Of a stretch of DNA of 64,000 nt, positions 45,490 to 52,070 are shown in pieces. Position 1 is the first letter of the stretch, and every line of letters starts with the position of its first letter. The DNA comes from Saccharopolyspora sp. NFXS83 (GTDB lineage Bacteria; Actinomycetota; Actinomycetes; Mycobacteriales; Pseudonocardiaceae). The DNA is taken from positions 1 through 64,000 of the forward strand of contig NZ_JAPFGB010000018.1 of NCBI RefSeq assembly GCF_026241095.1, read 5' to 3'. Position numbers and translations under genes: made by a program. Below the pieces are notes generated by a model. It ran no database searches. It was given only the letters and a program-made list of their open reading frames with translations, and was not told the origin of the DNA.

Positions 45490-46428
45490 TCAGCAAGCCG
45501 GGTAGCCACTTGGTGGAGTACAAGAGTTTGTGATCTTGGCAGTAACTGTCACCTGCGGATACTGCTTTTTGAATCGTCGAAAAATTGGCCGGATTCGATT
45601 CGTCGTCTCGAGTGGCGCAAAAGGGACCTCTTTTAATGATTCGACGGAAGGCAATTCCTCTCGGTCTTCGTAATCTGCTTTCAGGTCAGTCCAATGTGCC
45701 TCAACTGTCATGTCTGATGCAACGGCAGGGTAGTCGGATTCCGTTCCTGGATCTTCCGGTTTTCTCCAGCAGAAAAGGGTAATCTTGCGCGGTTCGTGAA
45801 TGTTGCCATCTGAGGATGAAAGAGAGGAGGGGGGATTTTTGGTTGCGGGAGGAAGATAGGTATCAGTGCTCCCTGGGATGTTAAGTCTTCGTGCGTGGCT
45901 AAGGTATTTATCTGCCGACCCTCCTGGTTTTGTTTCGTCTGGTAGTTCTGTTTCTGGCGACTTCTGGAATTTTAGGCCAAAAGCTTTGCTGATCGCGTGA
46001 CGGGGAGCTGCCTGGTCGTGCTTTCGTTGGTCATTGAAAGCGTTCCCTAGTTCCCGGTAGATCGCGTTGCGTTCCTGCTCTGCTCGGTAGATAGCTGCAG
46101 TGGCTCCAGCTCGAATGTCCTCATCCCTGCTGTATCTCGGGTTTGGCAATCCTGCTGCTGTGATCGCCACGAGGGGATCAAGGTCTCCCCATCCGTAGGA
46201 GCTTGCAACAAGCTGGACGATCCGATCGCATACCTTTTCCGGCGGATACTTAATCGCTTCCTCTGTATTTGTTGGGGGTGTCGAATCGATCCGTCCCCAG
46301 AGGTTGCCCTCGTGCCACCACAGCTCCACCTCGAACTCCCAGTTTTCCCAATCCGCGTAACCGCACACGCGTGTGCGGAGCGCTCCCGATTCGGTGATGC
46401 GACCGCGCATCGTGAGTCTCGAATGCAT
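45490..46428 (-). CDS. Unknown AICE cargo protein, AT-richer than its surroundings
   Basis: A 312-residue protein I do not recognise. It begins with HSRLTMRGRITESGALRTRVCGYADWENWEFEVELWW, has CDRIVQLVASSYGWGDLDPLVAI, a long polar middle (about residues 130-215) and a C-terminal part with PFAPLETTNRIRPIFRRFKKQYPQVTVTAKI. No signal peptide or membrane helix. Its base composition is visibly lower in GC than the rest of the window, so it was probably acquired later or from another host. Placed just inside attL as typical for cargo. ATG 46428 or 46410. Confidence 0.6.
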   Translation of the reverse strand: MHSRLTMRGRITESGALRTRVCGYADWENWEFEVELWWHEGNLWGRIDSTPPTNTEEAIKYPPEKVCDRIVQLVASSYGWGDLDPLVAITAAGLPNPRYSRDEDIRAGATAAIYRAEQERNAIYRELGNAFNDQRKHDQAAPRHAISKAFGLKFQKSPETELPDETKPGGSADKYLSHARRLNIPGSTDTYLPPATKNPPSSLSSSDGNIHEPRKITLFCWRKPEDPGTESDYPAVASDMTVEAHWTDLKADYEDREELPSVESLKEVPFAPLETTNRIRPIFRRFKKQYPQVTVTAKITNSCTPPSGYPAC

Positions 46429-46473
46429 CGCCTCAGATTGCCATGAGCGCCTACTCGGCGCGACCTGGGGGCC

Positions 46474-46494
46474 TGTGGATAAAGCTGTGGATAA
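46474..46494 (-). promoter_or_regulatory. Two direct DnaA boxes in the AICE
   Basis: TGTGGATAA (the complement of TTATCCACA) occurs at 46474-46482 and 46486-46494, only three bases apart. Two perfect boxes this close in an element may mark a host-initiator binding site. Confidence 0.65.
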
Positions 46495-46540
46495 ATCCTG
46501 CTACTCCCTTGATCAACTTAATTTGGCGAAGCTGATTCAC

Positions 46541-46645
46541 ATGAGCAACGTGGTCGGTTTGAAGCCAGGAGACGAGTGCCCGAACTGCGAGGGGAGCGGC
46601 AACAACAACGACTGCAACACTTGCGGCGGGGTAGGTAGGCTCTAG
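46541..46645 (+). CDS. Small CxxCxGxG zinc-knuckle-like protein
   Basis: A possible 34-residue protein, MSNVVGLKPGDECPNCEGSG then CNTCGGVGRL. The paired CxNCxGxG and CxxCGGxG resemble a DnaJ-type zinc module. The ribosome site is weak, so it may be an accidental frame. The sequence pattern is too regular to ignore; a longer zinc-ribbon protein of the same kind is at 55249. Function unknown. Confidence 0.4.
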   Translation: MSNVVGLKPGDECPNCEGSGNNNDCNTCGGVGRL

Positions 46646-46747
46646 CGATCGGTTCTGGTAGAGCGCCCTGGGTTCCCCGCAGGTTGGTTCCCAGGGCGAC
46701 CAAAACGCAGCACGCCAGAATAACAGCATTTTATCGGCTGGCCTGAG

Positions 46748-46957
46748 TCAGGATGCGCACGGCAAAACTAGTTCGCCGACGGTTCTGGGCAGTTTTCGTG
46801 GCTCTTCGCGGACGACGTCGAGGTCGAACTTGTGTCGGCCGCGATGCGCGACGAGCGCGACGGAGATCAGCTCTTCGTCGGCGTAACGGCTGATGGAGCG
46901 GCGGCAGACCCTAGCCCCCTTCGCCAGCTCGCCGGGGGACAGCAGCCGCTTGGTCAC
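46748..46957 (-). CDS. Small helix-turn-helix DNA-binding protein
   Basis: A 69-residue protein, TKRLLSPGELAKGARVCRRSISRYADEELISVALVAHRGRHKFDLDVVREEPRKLP, of the MerR/excisionase HTH-17 form: helix-turn-helix followed by a short basic wing (HRGRHKF). It has the look of an accessory excisionase or regulator. GTG 46957 has TACGTT (46969-46964) 6 bases upstream, a leaderless layout. The next gene, GntR at 47007-47261, is on the same strand upstream. Confidence 0.6.
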   Translation of the reverse strand: MTKRLLSPGELAKGARVCRRSISRYADEELISVALVAHRGRHKFDLDVVREEPRKLPRTVGELVLPCAS

Positions 46958-47006
46958 GTGGTGAACGTATGGCTGCGGCGTGTCCGCTGCTGCGGCTTAG
47001 TTGCGC

Positions 47007-47261
47007 CTAACGTGCTGCTACGAAGGTGCCTCGTCCGTGCACCACGGTCACTGTTCCGCCGTCGGCCAGCGCTGCCAATGCTCGGCGCACTGTCCCTCGG
47101 GCGACGCCGTACAGCTCGGTGAGCTCGGCTTCGCTGGGCAGGCGGGAGTTCGACGGCAGCTCGCCCGACTCGATGTCGGCGGTGATGTCGTCGGCAACCT
47201 GCTGCCACACCGTCACCGGCCCGTCGTGGTCGATGCGGCCGGAACGGTCCTGCCAAGTCAT
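47007..47261 (-). CDS. Small GntR-family regulator (winged helix only)
   Basis: An 84-residue protein consisting only of a GntR winged helix: VWQQVADDITADIESGELPSNSRLPSEAELTELYGVARGTVRRALAALADGGTVTVVHGRGTFVAA. Ligand-binding domain absent, as often for AICE repressors (KorSA-type). ATG 47261; an earlier start at 47312 would extend into the divergent promoter. It is divergent from the gene at 47352, with operator copy ATGTCTAGAGACGT at 47315-47328 between them, so it probably represses both. Confidence 0.85.
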   Translation of the reverse strand: MTWQDRSGRIDHDGPVTVWQQVADDITADIESGELPSNSRLPSEAELTELYGVARGTVRRALAALADGGTVTVVHGRGTFVAAR

Positions 47262-47314
47262 GACATCAGTCTGGATACCCGTTGACCTGTACGGATGAAC
47301 CTCTACGACCAAGG

Positions 47315-47328
47315 ATGTCTAGAGACGT
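47315..47328. promoter_or_regulatory. GntR operator copy A
   Basis: ATGTCTAGAGACGT, one of four 14-bp near-palindromes (see copies at 50247, 50290 and 50309). It overlaps the region where the -35 of the 47352 gene should be (12 bases before TACTGT). Confidence 0.65.
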
Positions 47329-47351
47329 ACATAGTCGTCTACTGTGTGTCC

Positions 47352-47624
47352 ATGAGCGACAAATCACGGTTGGCTGTCGTGCTCCGCACTGCGCAGTGGG
47401 AATTGGACGAAGTTGCGTTCGCGCTTCCCGGCGGTCAGGTCACAGACGATCAGCGGGTCCGGTTGGCCTCGACGCTGGCAGCTCTCGCCGAGCTTCTGGG
47501 TGCGCCTGCGCCAGGCGAACCCCTCACAAGCGCGCCACTCAGCACCTGTCAGCACCGAGTGGTGTTAGAGACGTCCTCAGAAGGCGTTGAGATCGCCGTA
47601 GAGGACTCGAAACGGGCGCCCTGA
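47352..47624 (+). CDS. Hypothetical AICE protein under GntR operator A
   Basis: A 90-residue protein of unknown function: SDKSRLAVVLRTAQWELDEVAFALPGG then an Ala/Leu helical middle (RLASTLAALAELLGAPAPG) and VVLETSSEGVEIAVEDSKRAP. No known domain. ATG 47352 is 6 bases after a TACTGT -10 box (47340-47345), so it is a leaderless start. Divergent from the small GntR gene with a shared operator. Confidence 0.6.
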   Translation: MSDKSRLAVVLRTAQWELDEVAFALPGGQVTDDQRVRLASTLAALAELLGAPAPGEPLTSAPLSTCQHRVVLETSSEGVEIAVEDSKRAP

Positions 47625-47667
47625 ACCCCTTGGTCTCAGCGAGAGGCGGCAAGGCCGTTGCCTCGGG

Positions 47668-48603
47668 CTAGCTTCCGAGGAGCTTCCGCATATCTTCGGC
47701 AGACACTGCGCAGCGGAAGCCGGTGTCGTCGTCGCACATCGACTCGGCGGCATCGTTGAACGACGGTGGTGCGCAGCGCTCGAACGGGCTCGTCCACGCA
47801 CCGCCCTTGAGCTCACGGCGGCCAGGAGTTGACCCGGTTACGCACCATTCCCAGACGTTGCCGCACAGGTCATAGACTCCGTACGGGCTCACGCCGCTCT
47901 GGTAGCGGCCGACCGGGGTGGTGGCGCCGATGCCGTTCTCCCGGACGTTGCACTTCGCCGGGGTGGGCTGGTCGCCCCACGGGTAGACGTTGCCGCGCGT
48001 GCCTCGGGCGGCCTTCTCCCACTGTTGCGCGGTTGGGAGCGCCTTGCCCGCCCACGAGGCGTAGGCCGCCGCGTCGGTCCAGGTCACGAACACCACCGGA
48101 TGCGTGGCCAGTTCCGCCGGCATCTCGCCGTCCGGCCAGTGCTTCGGCGCGGGGTGTCTGGTCGCGGCGACGAAACGGGCGTAGTCGGCGTTGCTCACCG
48201 GATGCACGTCGAGGAAGTACCCGGCCAGCCACACGGGATCGTTGCTGCGGCCGGAGAGGAAGACGCTCCCCTCGACTTCCACCATCTCGCTGCCGTCCGC
48301 CGGGTGGCGAACCTTGCTGCTCCCAATCGGAGCAGGCCCTGAGTCGTCACCGGCGCCGGACACGAGCGCATCACCGGTCAGATGCGCGAAACGGGCTTGG
48401 GTGTCGGCGTCGCTGCGGTTCAGGCAGGTGTCGAGCGCGGCTTGGTTCACCGGCCGTGGGCGGATGTTCTCCCCGCCCGCTTCCCACTTCGAGATCATGC
48501 GTTCGCTGATGCCCAGGTGGGCGGCGAACTCTCGGATGCTCATCCGCTTCGCGTCGCGAAGCGCTCGGACCTCAACGCCTGACCACTGGTGAACCGTCGC
48601 CAC
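47668..48603 (-). CDS. XRE helix-turn-helix fused to a formylglycine-generating-enzyme (FGE-sulfatase) domain
   Basis: A 311-residue fusion. Residues 1-75: XRE-type HTH (EVRALRDAKRMSIREFAAHLGISERMISKWEAGGENIRPRP). Residues about 105-305: FGE/SUMF1-type domain (GYFLDVHPVSNADYARFVAATRHPAP, NVYPWGD, GATTPVGRYQSGVSPYGVYDLCGNVWEWC, RELKGGAWTSP, TGFRCAVSAED). FGE enzymes oxidise Cys to formylglycine in sulfatases; in fusions the domain may instead be a binding module. The downstream class IV aminotransferase is separate and upstream on the same strand. GTG 48603 with GGGGAG site. Confidence 0.85.
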   Translation of the reverse strand: MATVHQWSGVEVRALRDAKRMSIREFAAHLGISERMISKWEAGGENIRPRPVNQAALDTCLNRSDADTQARFAHLTGDALVSGAGDDSGPAPIGSSKVRHPADGSEMVEVEGSVFLSGRSNDPVWLAGYFLDVHPVSNADYARFVAATRHPAPKHWPDGEMPAELATHPVVFVTWTDAAAYASWAGKALPTAQQWEKAARGTRGNVYPWGDQPTPAKCNVRENGIGATTPVGRYQSGVSPYGVYDLCGNVWEWCVTGSTPGRRELKGGAWTSPFERCAPPSFNDAAESMCDDDTGFRCAVSAEDMRKLLGS

Positions 48604-48665
48604 TTGAGCTGCACTCCCCTGAACCCGATGTTGCTGGTGGGGAGCCTAACCCGCGAGCGCAAGAG

Positions 48666-49445
48666 CTAGATCTCTTCGCCGGGGATCTCGGCGTACAGCT
48701 CGCGCAGCTCGCCGAGCTTGGGGTGATCGTCGGGCCACTCGGTGCCGTCCACGGCGACGATCGCGCGGACCCCGGACGCGGCGTTCGTCGCGAACGCGGC
48801 ATCGAACGCGGGCAAGTCCGAAAGGGTCAACGGCTCCTCTGTGACGGCTTCATCGAGCCCTTGGCGCAGCAGGCCCATCGTCACGCCAGCGAGCCATTCC
48901 GAGCGCGGCCACACGATCTGATCCCCGCGAACGAAACCGATGTTCGAGGTGGCGATTTCCGAAATGGTTCCGTCCGGGTTCAGGAACAGAACATCGTCGA
49001 ATCCGTCGCGCTGTGCCGCGCGCCGGTGCTTCATTGCGCCGAATAGGCCGACGTGTTTGATCGCCGGGTCTTCACGGCGGTATGAGACGGCTTGCACTCG
49101 CCAAGGTGCGGGCTGCTCGGTTGACGCCGGGCGGGTGGTGACGAGCACGTGTGGTTTGGCGGTAGCGCCGATGGCTCCCATTTCCAACGTCGGGTCGTAG
49201 ATCGTCACGCGGGCCGTGGTCGGCTGCTCGGCGCCGGCCAACGCCTTGCGGATGAACTCGCGCACGCGGTCGGTGTCCAGCTCGACGTTGAACAGGTGCC
49301 GGCAGTCCCTGACCAGGCGTTCCAGGTGGAGCGACAGTCCGCGGACCCGGTTTTCCTCGACCAGCATCGAGGTGAAGTGCCCGTAGTTCGTCAAGGCCAG
49401 CGCCTTGATCTGGTCGAGGGTCGCGGGTGCGCCGTTCAGCTCCAT
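48666..49445 (-). CDS. Class IV aminotransferase (branched-chain/aminodeoxychorismate lyase-like)
   Basis: A 259-residue PLP enzyme of fold type IV. Signatures: VTIYDP near 85, KHVGLFGAMKHRRAAQRDGFDDVLFLNPDGTISEIATSNIGFV with the probable PLP Lys in GAMKHRR, and GLLRQGLDEAVTEEPLTLSDL. Such enzymes act on branched-chain or D-amino acids or on 4-amino-4-deoxychorismate. The reaction is not determined. ATG 49445. Likely in an operon with the XRE-FGE gene (63 bases between). Confidence 0.8.
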   Translation of the reverse strand: MELNGAPATLDQIKALALTNYGHFTSMLVEENRVRGLSLHLERLVRDCRHLFNVELDTDRVREFIRKALAGAEQPTTARVTIYDPTLEMGAIGATAKPHVLVTTRPASTEQPAPWRVQAVSYRREDPAIKHVGLFGAMKHRRAAQRDGFDDVLFLNPDGTISEIATSNIGFVRGDQIVWPRSEWLAGVTMGLLRQGLDEAVTEEPLTLSDLPAFDAAFATNAASGVRAIVAVDGTEWPDDHPKLGELRELYAEIPGEEI

Positions 49446-49476
49446 GCGCGCCAGCATCGCACTTCACAGCCTGGCA

Positions 49477-49539
49477 CTGAACCCGCGCCGTACCGAAGTG
49501 CAGTGAAAGTTCAGGGGTGCCGGTTCAGCGAAAGTTCAG
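49477..49539. repeat. Array of GTTCAG half-sites, including a GAAAGTTCAG direct repeat
   Basis: GAAAGTTCAG occurs at 49505-49514 and 49530-49539, 25 bases apart. A third GTTCAG is near 49523 and an inverted one, CTGAAC, is at 49477-49482. It lies in the divergent gap between the aminotransferase and the 65-residue membrane protein genes. Confidence 0.5.
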
Positions 49540-49642
49540 CGCGGAGGGGGCGGTAGGGCAGTTCTGCTCCGTCGCTTTAGGGCGCAATCTAGATGTGCAA
49601 GCGACAACGGCCCTTGCGGAACTGGCGAGAAGGAGCGAACTC

Positions 49643-49840
49643 ATGGCGAAGCAGACGATTCCGGGAATGAAGTCCAGCGGCGGCGCCTTGCCGAAATTCG
49701 TGTTCGCACTCGCCCTAGTGGCGTTTCTGGCTCTGGTCATCAAGAGCCCGGTAGCGGCAGCCGACTTGGTGACGACGGCGATGGCGGGAGCCGGTCACGT
49801 TGGCGAGTCCCTGATGACCTTCTTCGGCGAGGTCAGCTGA
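49643..49840 (+). CDS. Small membrane protein of the AICE
   Basis: A 65-residue protein, AKQTIPGMKSSGGALPKFVFALALVAFLALVIKSPVAAADLVTTAM, with one hydrophobic helix (FVFALALVAFLALVI) and a short amphipathic C-terminus (GHVGESLMTFFGEVS). Very similar small proteins occur near the regulatory genes of actinobacterial AICEs; none has a proven role. ATG 49643 has AAGGAG 6 bases before. It converges on and overlaps the 3' end of the larger GntR gene by 8 bases. Confidence 0.7.
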   Translation: MAKQTIPGMKSSGGALPKFVFALALVAFLALVIKSPVAAADLVTTAMAGAGHVGESLMTFFGEVS

Positions 49841-50228
49841 TGCTGCGCTCTTTGTCCGCGTGCTCGGCGAGCGTCGCGACCCGTGATTCGAGGTCTCCCA
49901 ACATGGCGTCGAACTGCCGGACCTCGGCCCGGAGGTCCCCGATCTCGGCCCGAACCTTCTTCAGCTCGGCGGCGAGGTCGACGTCTTCCGAGTGGTCGCG
50001 GACCTGCGCCCCGGCGTTCGGGCGGATCGTGACCGCGCCCCGATCGCGCAGTAGCCGCGCCGCCGCCATCGCCGTGTTCACGGCCACGCCGAACTCATCG
50101 GCGAGCGCCCGGTAGGTCGGCAGCGCCGCACCTGGTCGCAGGTCGCCGGACTCGATCCGGGTCATGAGCGCGTCGGCCACGCGACGACTGGCAGGGCGTT
50201 TGTCCTCGTCAGGAGCGTTGTCAGCCAC
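49833..50228 (-). CDS. GntR-family regulator with C-terminal coiled coil (KorSA-like)
   Basis: A 131-residue regulator. A GntR winged helix (RRVADALMTRIESGDLRPGAALPTYRALADEFGVAVNTAMAAARLLRDRGAVTIRPNAGAQV, about residues 14-76) is followed by a heptad-rich helix (ELKKVRAEIGDLRAEVRQFDAMLGDLESRVATLAEHAD) for dimerisation. It stands in the position of AICE repressors such as KorSA and TraR. GTG 50228. The divergent transfer operon has three copies of the 14-bp palindrome (50247, 50290, 50309). Confidence 0.87.
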   Translation of the reverse strand: MADNAPDEDKRPASRRVADALMTRIESGDLRPGAALPTYRALADEFGVAVNTAMAAARLLRDRGAVTIRPNAGAQVRDHSEDVDLAAELKKVRAEIGDLRAEVRQFDAMLGDLESRVATLAEHADKERSIS

Positions 50229-50246
50229 GCGATCACCCTACTCGAA

Positions 50247-50322
50247 ACGTCTTGAGACATGGGGTTGACACGACCCCTCGTCTTACCTAATGTCTTCAAA
50301 CATCCGAGATGTCTTGCGACAT
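50247..50322. promoter_or_regulatory. Transfer-operon promoter with GntR operators B, C and D
   Basis: Three 14-bp near-palindromes: ACGTCTTGAGACAT (50247-50260), ATGTCTTCAAACAT (50290-50303) and ATGTCTTGCGACAT (50309-50322). The promoter is TTGACA (50265-50270), 17 bases, TAATGT (50288-50293). Operator B abuts the -35, C overlaps the -10, and D lies at the start of the transcript; a classic repressor arrangement. Confidence 0.8.
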
Positions 50323-50337
50323 TACCAAGGAGTTGAG

Positions 50338-50616
50338 ATGCACTACCTGGACTTCGACGCCCTGCCGGAAGGGCTCGCCGACTGCGAAGCGCCGTTGGAG
50401 GAATGGGACCGCCTGCACGTGCGGGACCACTGGGATGCGGTCGTCGCCGAGGAGCTGGGTTCCCCGGAACCCGTCGTCACGCCGTACGTCTGGTCGGAGA
50501 TGGGTTCCGGCGAACGGGTTCGTCTGCGCCGCTACCAACGGCGGGCCGGGAACACGGTGCTCCGGCTGGTCTCCGCCGAGGTTCCGGCGGCCGAGCTGGA
50601 CGGGGAGGCCGCGTGA
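50338..50616 (+). CDS. Hypothetical AICE protein, first gene of the transfer operon
   Basis: A 92-residue acidic protein of unknown function: HYLDFDALPEGLADCEAPLEEWDRLHVRDHWDAVVAEELGSPEP then WSEMGSGERVRLRRYQRRAGNTVLRLVSAEVPAAEL. No membrane helix or recognised domain. ATG 50338 has AAGGAG 6 bases upstream and follows the repressible promoter. Start and stop overlap the next gene (TGATG), so it is translated with the membrane protein at 50616. Confidence 0.65.
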   Translation: MHYLDFDALPEGLADCEAPLEEWDRLHVRDHWDAVVAEELGSPEPVVTPYVWSEMGSGERVRLRRYQRRAGNTVLRLVSAEVPAAELDGEAA

Positions 50617-51080
50617 TGATCGGTCACCTGGAGCCTGCGCTGATCTTCGCTGCGGTTCTGCCTGCGCTGTTGGTGGCGCATCACGTCGCTGATCACTGGT
50701 TGCAGACCTCGCACCAGGCGGCGAACAAAGGTCGCCCGGACTGGCTCGGGCGGTTCAGCTGCGCCAAGCACGTGCTGTCCTACACCGCCGCGACCGCCGG
50801 AACCGTCGCGCTGCTGTGGGCGGTGCTCGGCCTGCCGATCAGCCCGGCCGGGTTCGTCGTCGGCCAGGTAGTCAGCGCGATCACCCACTACTGGGCCGAC
50901 CGCCGCCACACCCTCGCCGCACTGGCGGACCGGGTCGGAAACGGCGAGTTCTACCGCTTCGGCGCACCTCGCACCGGACGCGACGACAACCCGAGCCTGG
51001 GCACCGGCGCCTACGTGCTCGATCAGTCCTGGCACTGGCTGTGGCTGGCCGTCGCCGCCCTGCTCACCGCCGTTCTCTGA
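50616..51080 (+). CDS. DUF3307-like membrane protein
   Basis: A 154-residue membrane protein with four helices: EPALIFAAVLPALLVAHHVADHWLQT, LSYTAATAGTVALLWAVLG, ISPAGFVVGQVVSAITHYW and WHWLWLAVAALLTAVL. HHVADHWLQ and KHVLSYTA / THYWADRR resemble the DUF3307 family, small membrane proteins of unknown role often in mobile DNA. ATG 50616 overlaps the upstream stop; GTG 50613 is an alternative. Same operon. Confidence 0.7.
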   Translation: MIGHLEPALIFAAVLPALLVAHHVADHWLQTSHQAANKGRPDWLGRFSCAKHVLSYTAATAGTVALLWAVLGLPISPAGFVVGQVVSAITHYWADRRHTLAALADRVGNGEFYRFGAPRTGRDDNPSLGTGAYVLDQSWHWLWLAVAALLTAVL

Positions 51081-51103
51081 CCACCACACCACCAGGAGGA
51101 GCC

Positions 51104-51286
51104 ATGTCCAAGCACGTCACCGTCCACATCGGCGGCCGGAGCTACACCGCCGACGACCTCGCCGAGGGCAAGCACTCCGAGGACCCGGCGATCACCGAGC
51201 CGGGCGGCACCGTCGTGAACGTCAACCGCGGTGGCGTGGTCGGCATCCAGGCCGGGGTCATCACCGGCGGCATCACCTTCGACTGA
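51104..51286 (+). CDS. Small hypothetical AICE protein
   Basis: A 60-residue protein, SKHVTVHIGGRSYTADDLAEGKHSEDPAITEPGGTVVNVNRGGVVGIQAGVITGGITF. The Gly/Val-rich, beta-prone C-terminus suggests a small beta structure. ATG 51104 has AGGAGG upstream, a convincing ribosome site. No known domain. Similar small genes are seen beside spd genes in AICEs. Confidence 0.6.
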   Translation: MSKHVTVHIGGRSYTADDLAEGKHSEDPAITEPGGTVVNVNRGGVVGIQAGVITGGITFD

Positions 51287-51316
51287 ACCCGCACCACCGT
51301 CTGAAAGGGCATTGTC

Positions 51317-51745
51317 TTGTCTGAGATCACCAACGCCAGCCTGACCACCGACATCGTCCTGTTCGCCGAGTCCGGCGGAGTCCGCCACGTGCTGCTCATC
51401 CGCCGGGGTTGGGCGCCGTTCGCGGGGCATTGGGCGCTTCCGGGTGGCTATGTCGACACCGGGGAGCGGTTCCTCACCGCTGCCCGTCGCGAACTGACCG
51501 AAGAGACCGGCCTGACCACCGGGCACCTGGAGCAAGTCGGCGTCTACGACGAGCCCGACCGCGACCGGCGCGGCCGAGTGATCTCCGTGGCCTTCACCGC
51601 GCTGCTGCCGACGATGCCGCCCGCCACCGCCGGAGACGACGCGCGAGACGCCCGCTGGATGCCCGTCGACGTCGCGCTGTCCCGTCGCCTGGCGTTCGAC
51701 CACGACCTGATCGTCCGCGACGCGCTCCACCACCACTCCCGCTAG
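51317..51745 (+). CDS. NUDIX hydrolase
   Basis: A 142-residue NUDIX enzyme. The Nudix box is complete: GGYVDTGERFLTAARRELTEETGL. Such enzymes cleave nucleoside diphosphates linked to another moiety; those in AICEs have been suggested to protect or sense nucleotide pools. TTG 51317 has GAAAGGG at 51303-51309; an ATG is not available. Follows the 60-residue gene by 30 bases in the same direction. Confidence 0.88.
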   Translation: MSEITNASLTTDIVLFAESGGVRHVLLIRRGWAPFAGHWALPGGYVDTGERFLTAARRELTEETGLTTGHLEQVGVYDEPDRDRRGRVISVAFTALLPTMPPATAGDDARDARWMPVDVALSRRLAFDHDLIVRDALHHHSR

Positions 51746-51830
51746 GGGTGCCCCCGGCCCAGCCAATCCCGCCAAGAACCGTGCTGGGCCGGGGCTCCCA
51801 ACCAATCCCTGATTAACCAGGAGGAATCCG

Positions 51831-52070
51831 ATGCTAGTGCGCCTGTTCCGGATCGTGGCCCCGCCCGTGCGGGTGACGTTCCAGGCGTTGCGGTGGGCCG
51901 TGCTGCCCGCCGTGCTGCTGGTAGCGCTGTCGCTGGCTTCCGGGCTGGTGCGCACCACCGCCCTCGGAGCGTTCGCCGTGATCGTGCTGCTGAAGGGCGT
52001 GATGCTCGCCGTCGAGTACCTCGGCGACCGCATCCCCGCGCCCCGGCTGCTGCCGGAGGTGGCCCGGTGA
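51831..52070 (+). CDS. Small membrane protein, SpdB-type accessory
   Basis: A 79-residue protein with two hydrophobic helices (WAVLPAVLLVALSLASGLV and ALGAFAVIVLLKGVMLAVEYL), a short polar C-terminus and a good AGGAGG site 7 bases before the ATG. It overlaps the next start (GTGA). Small membrane proteins just before the tra gene belong to the spread (spd) functions of Streptomyces-type plasmids and help pass DNA along the mycelium; I infer that role. Confidence 0.65.
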   Translation: MLVRLFRIVAPPVRVTFQALRWAVLPAVLLVALSLASGLVRTTALGAFAVIVLLKGVMLAVEYLGDRIPAPRLLPEVAR

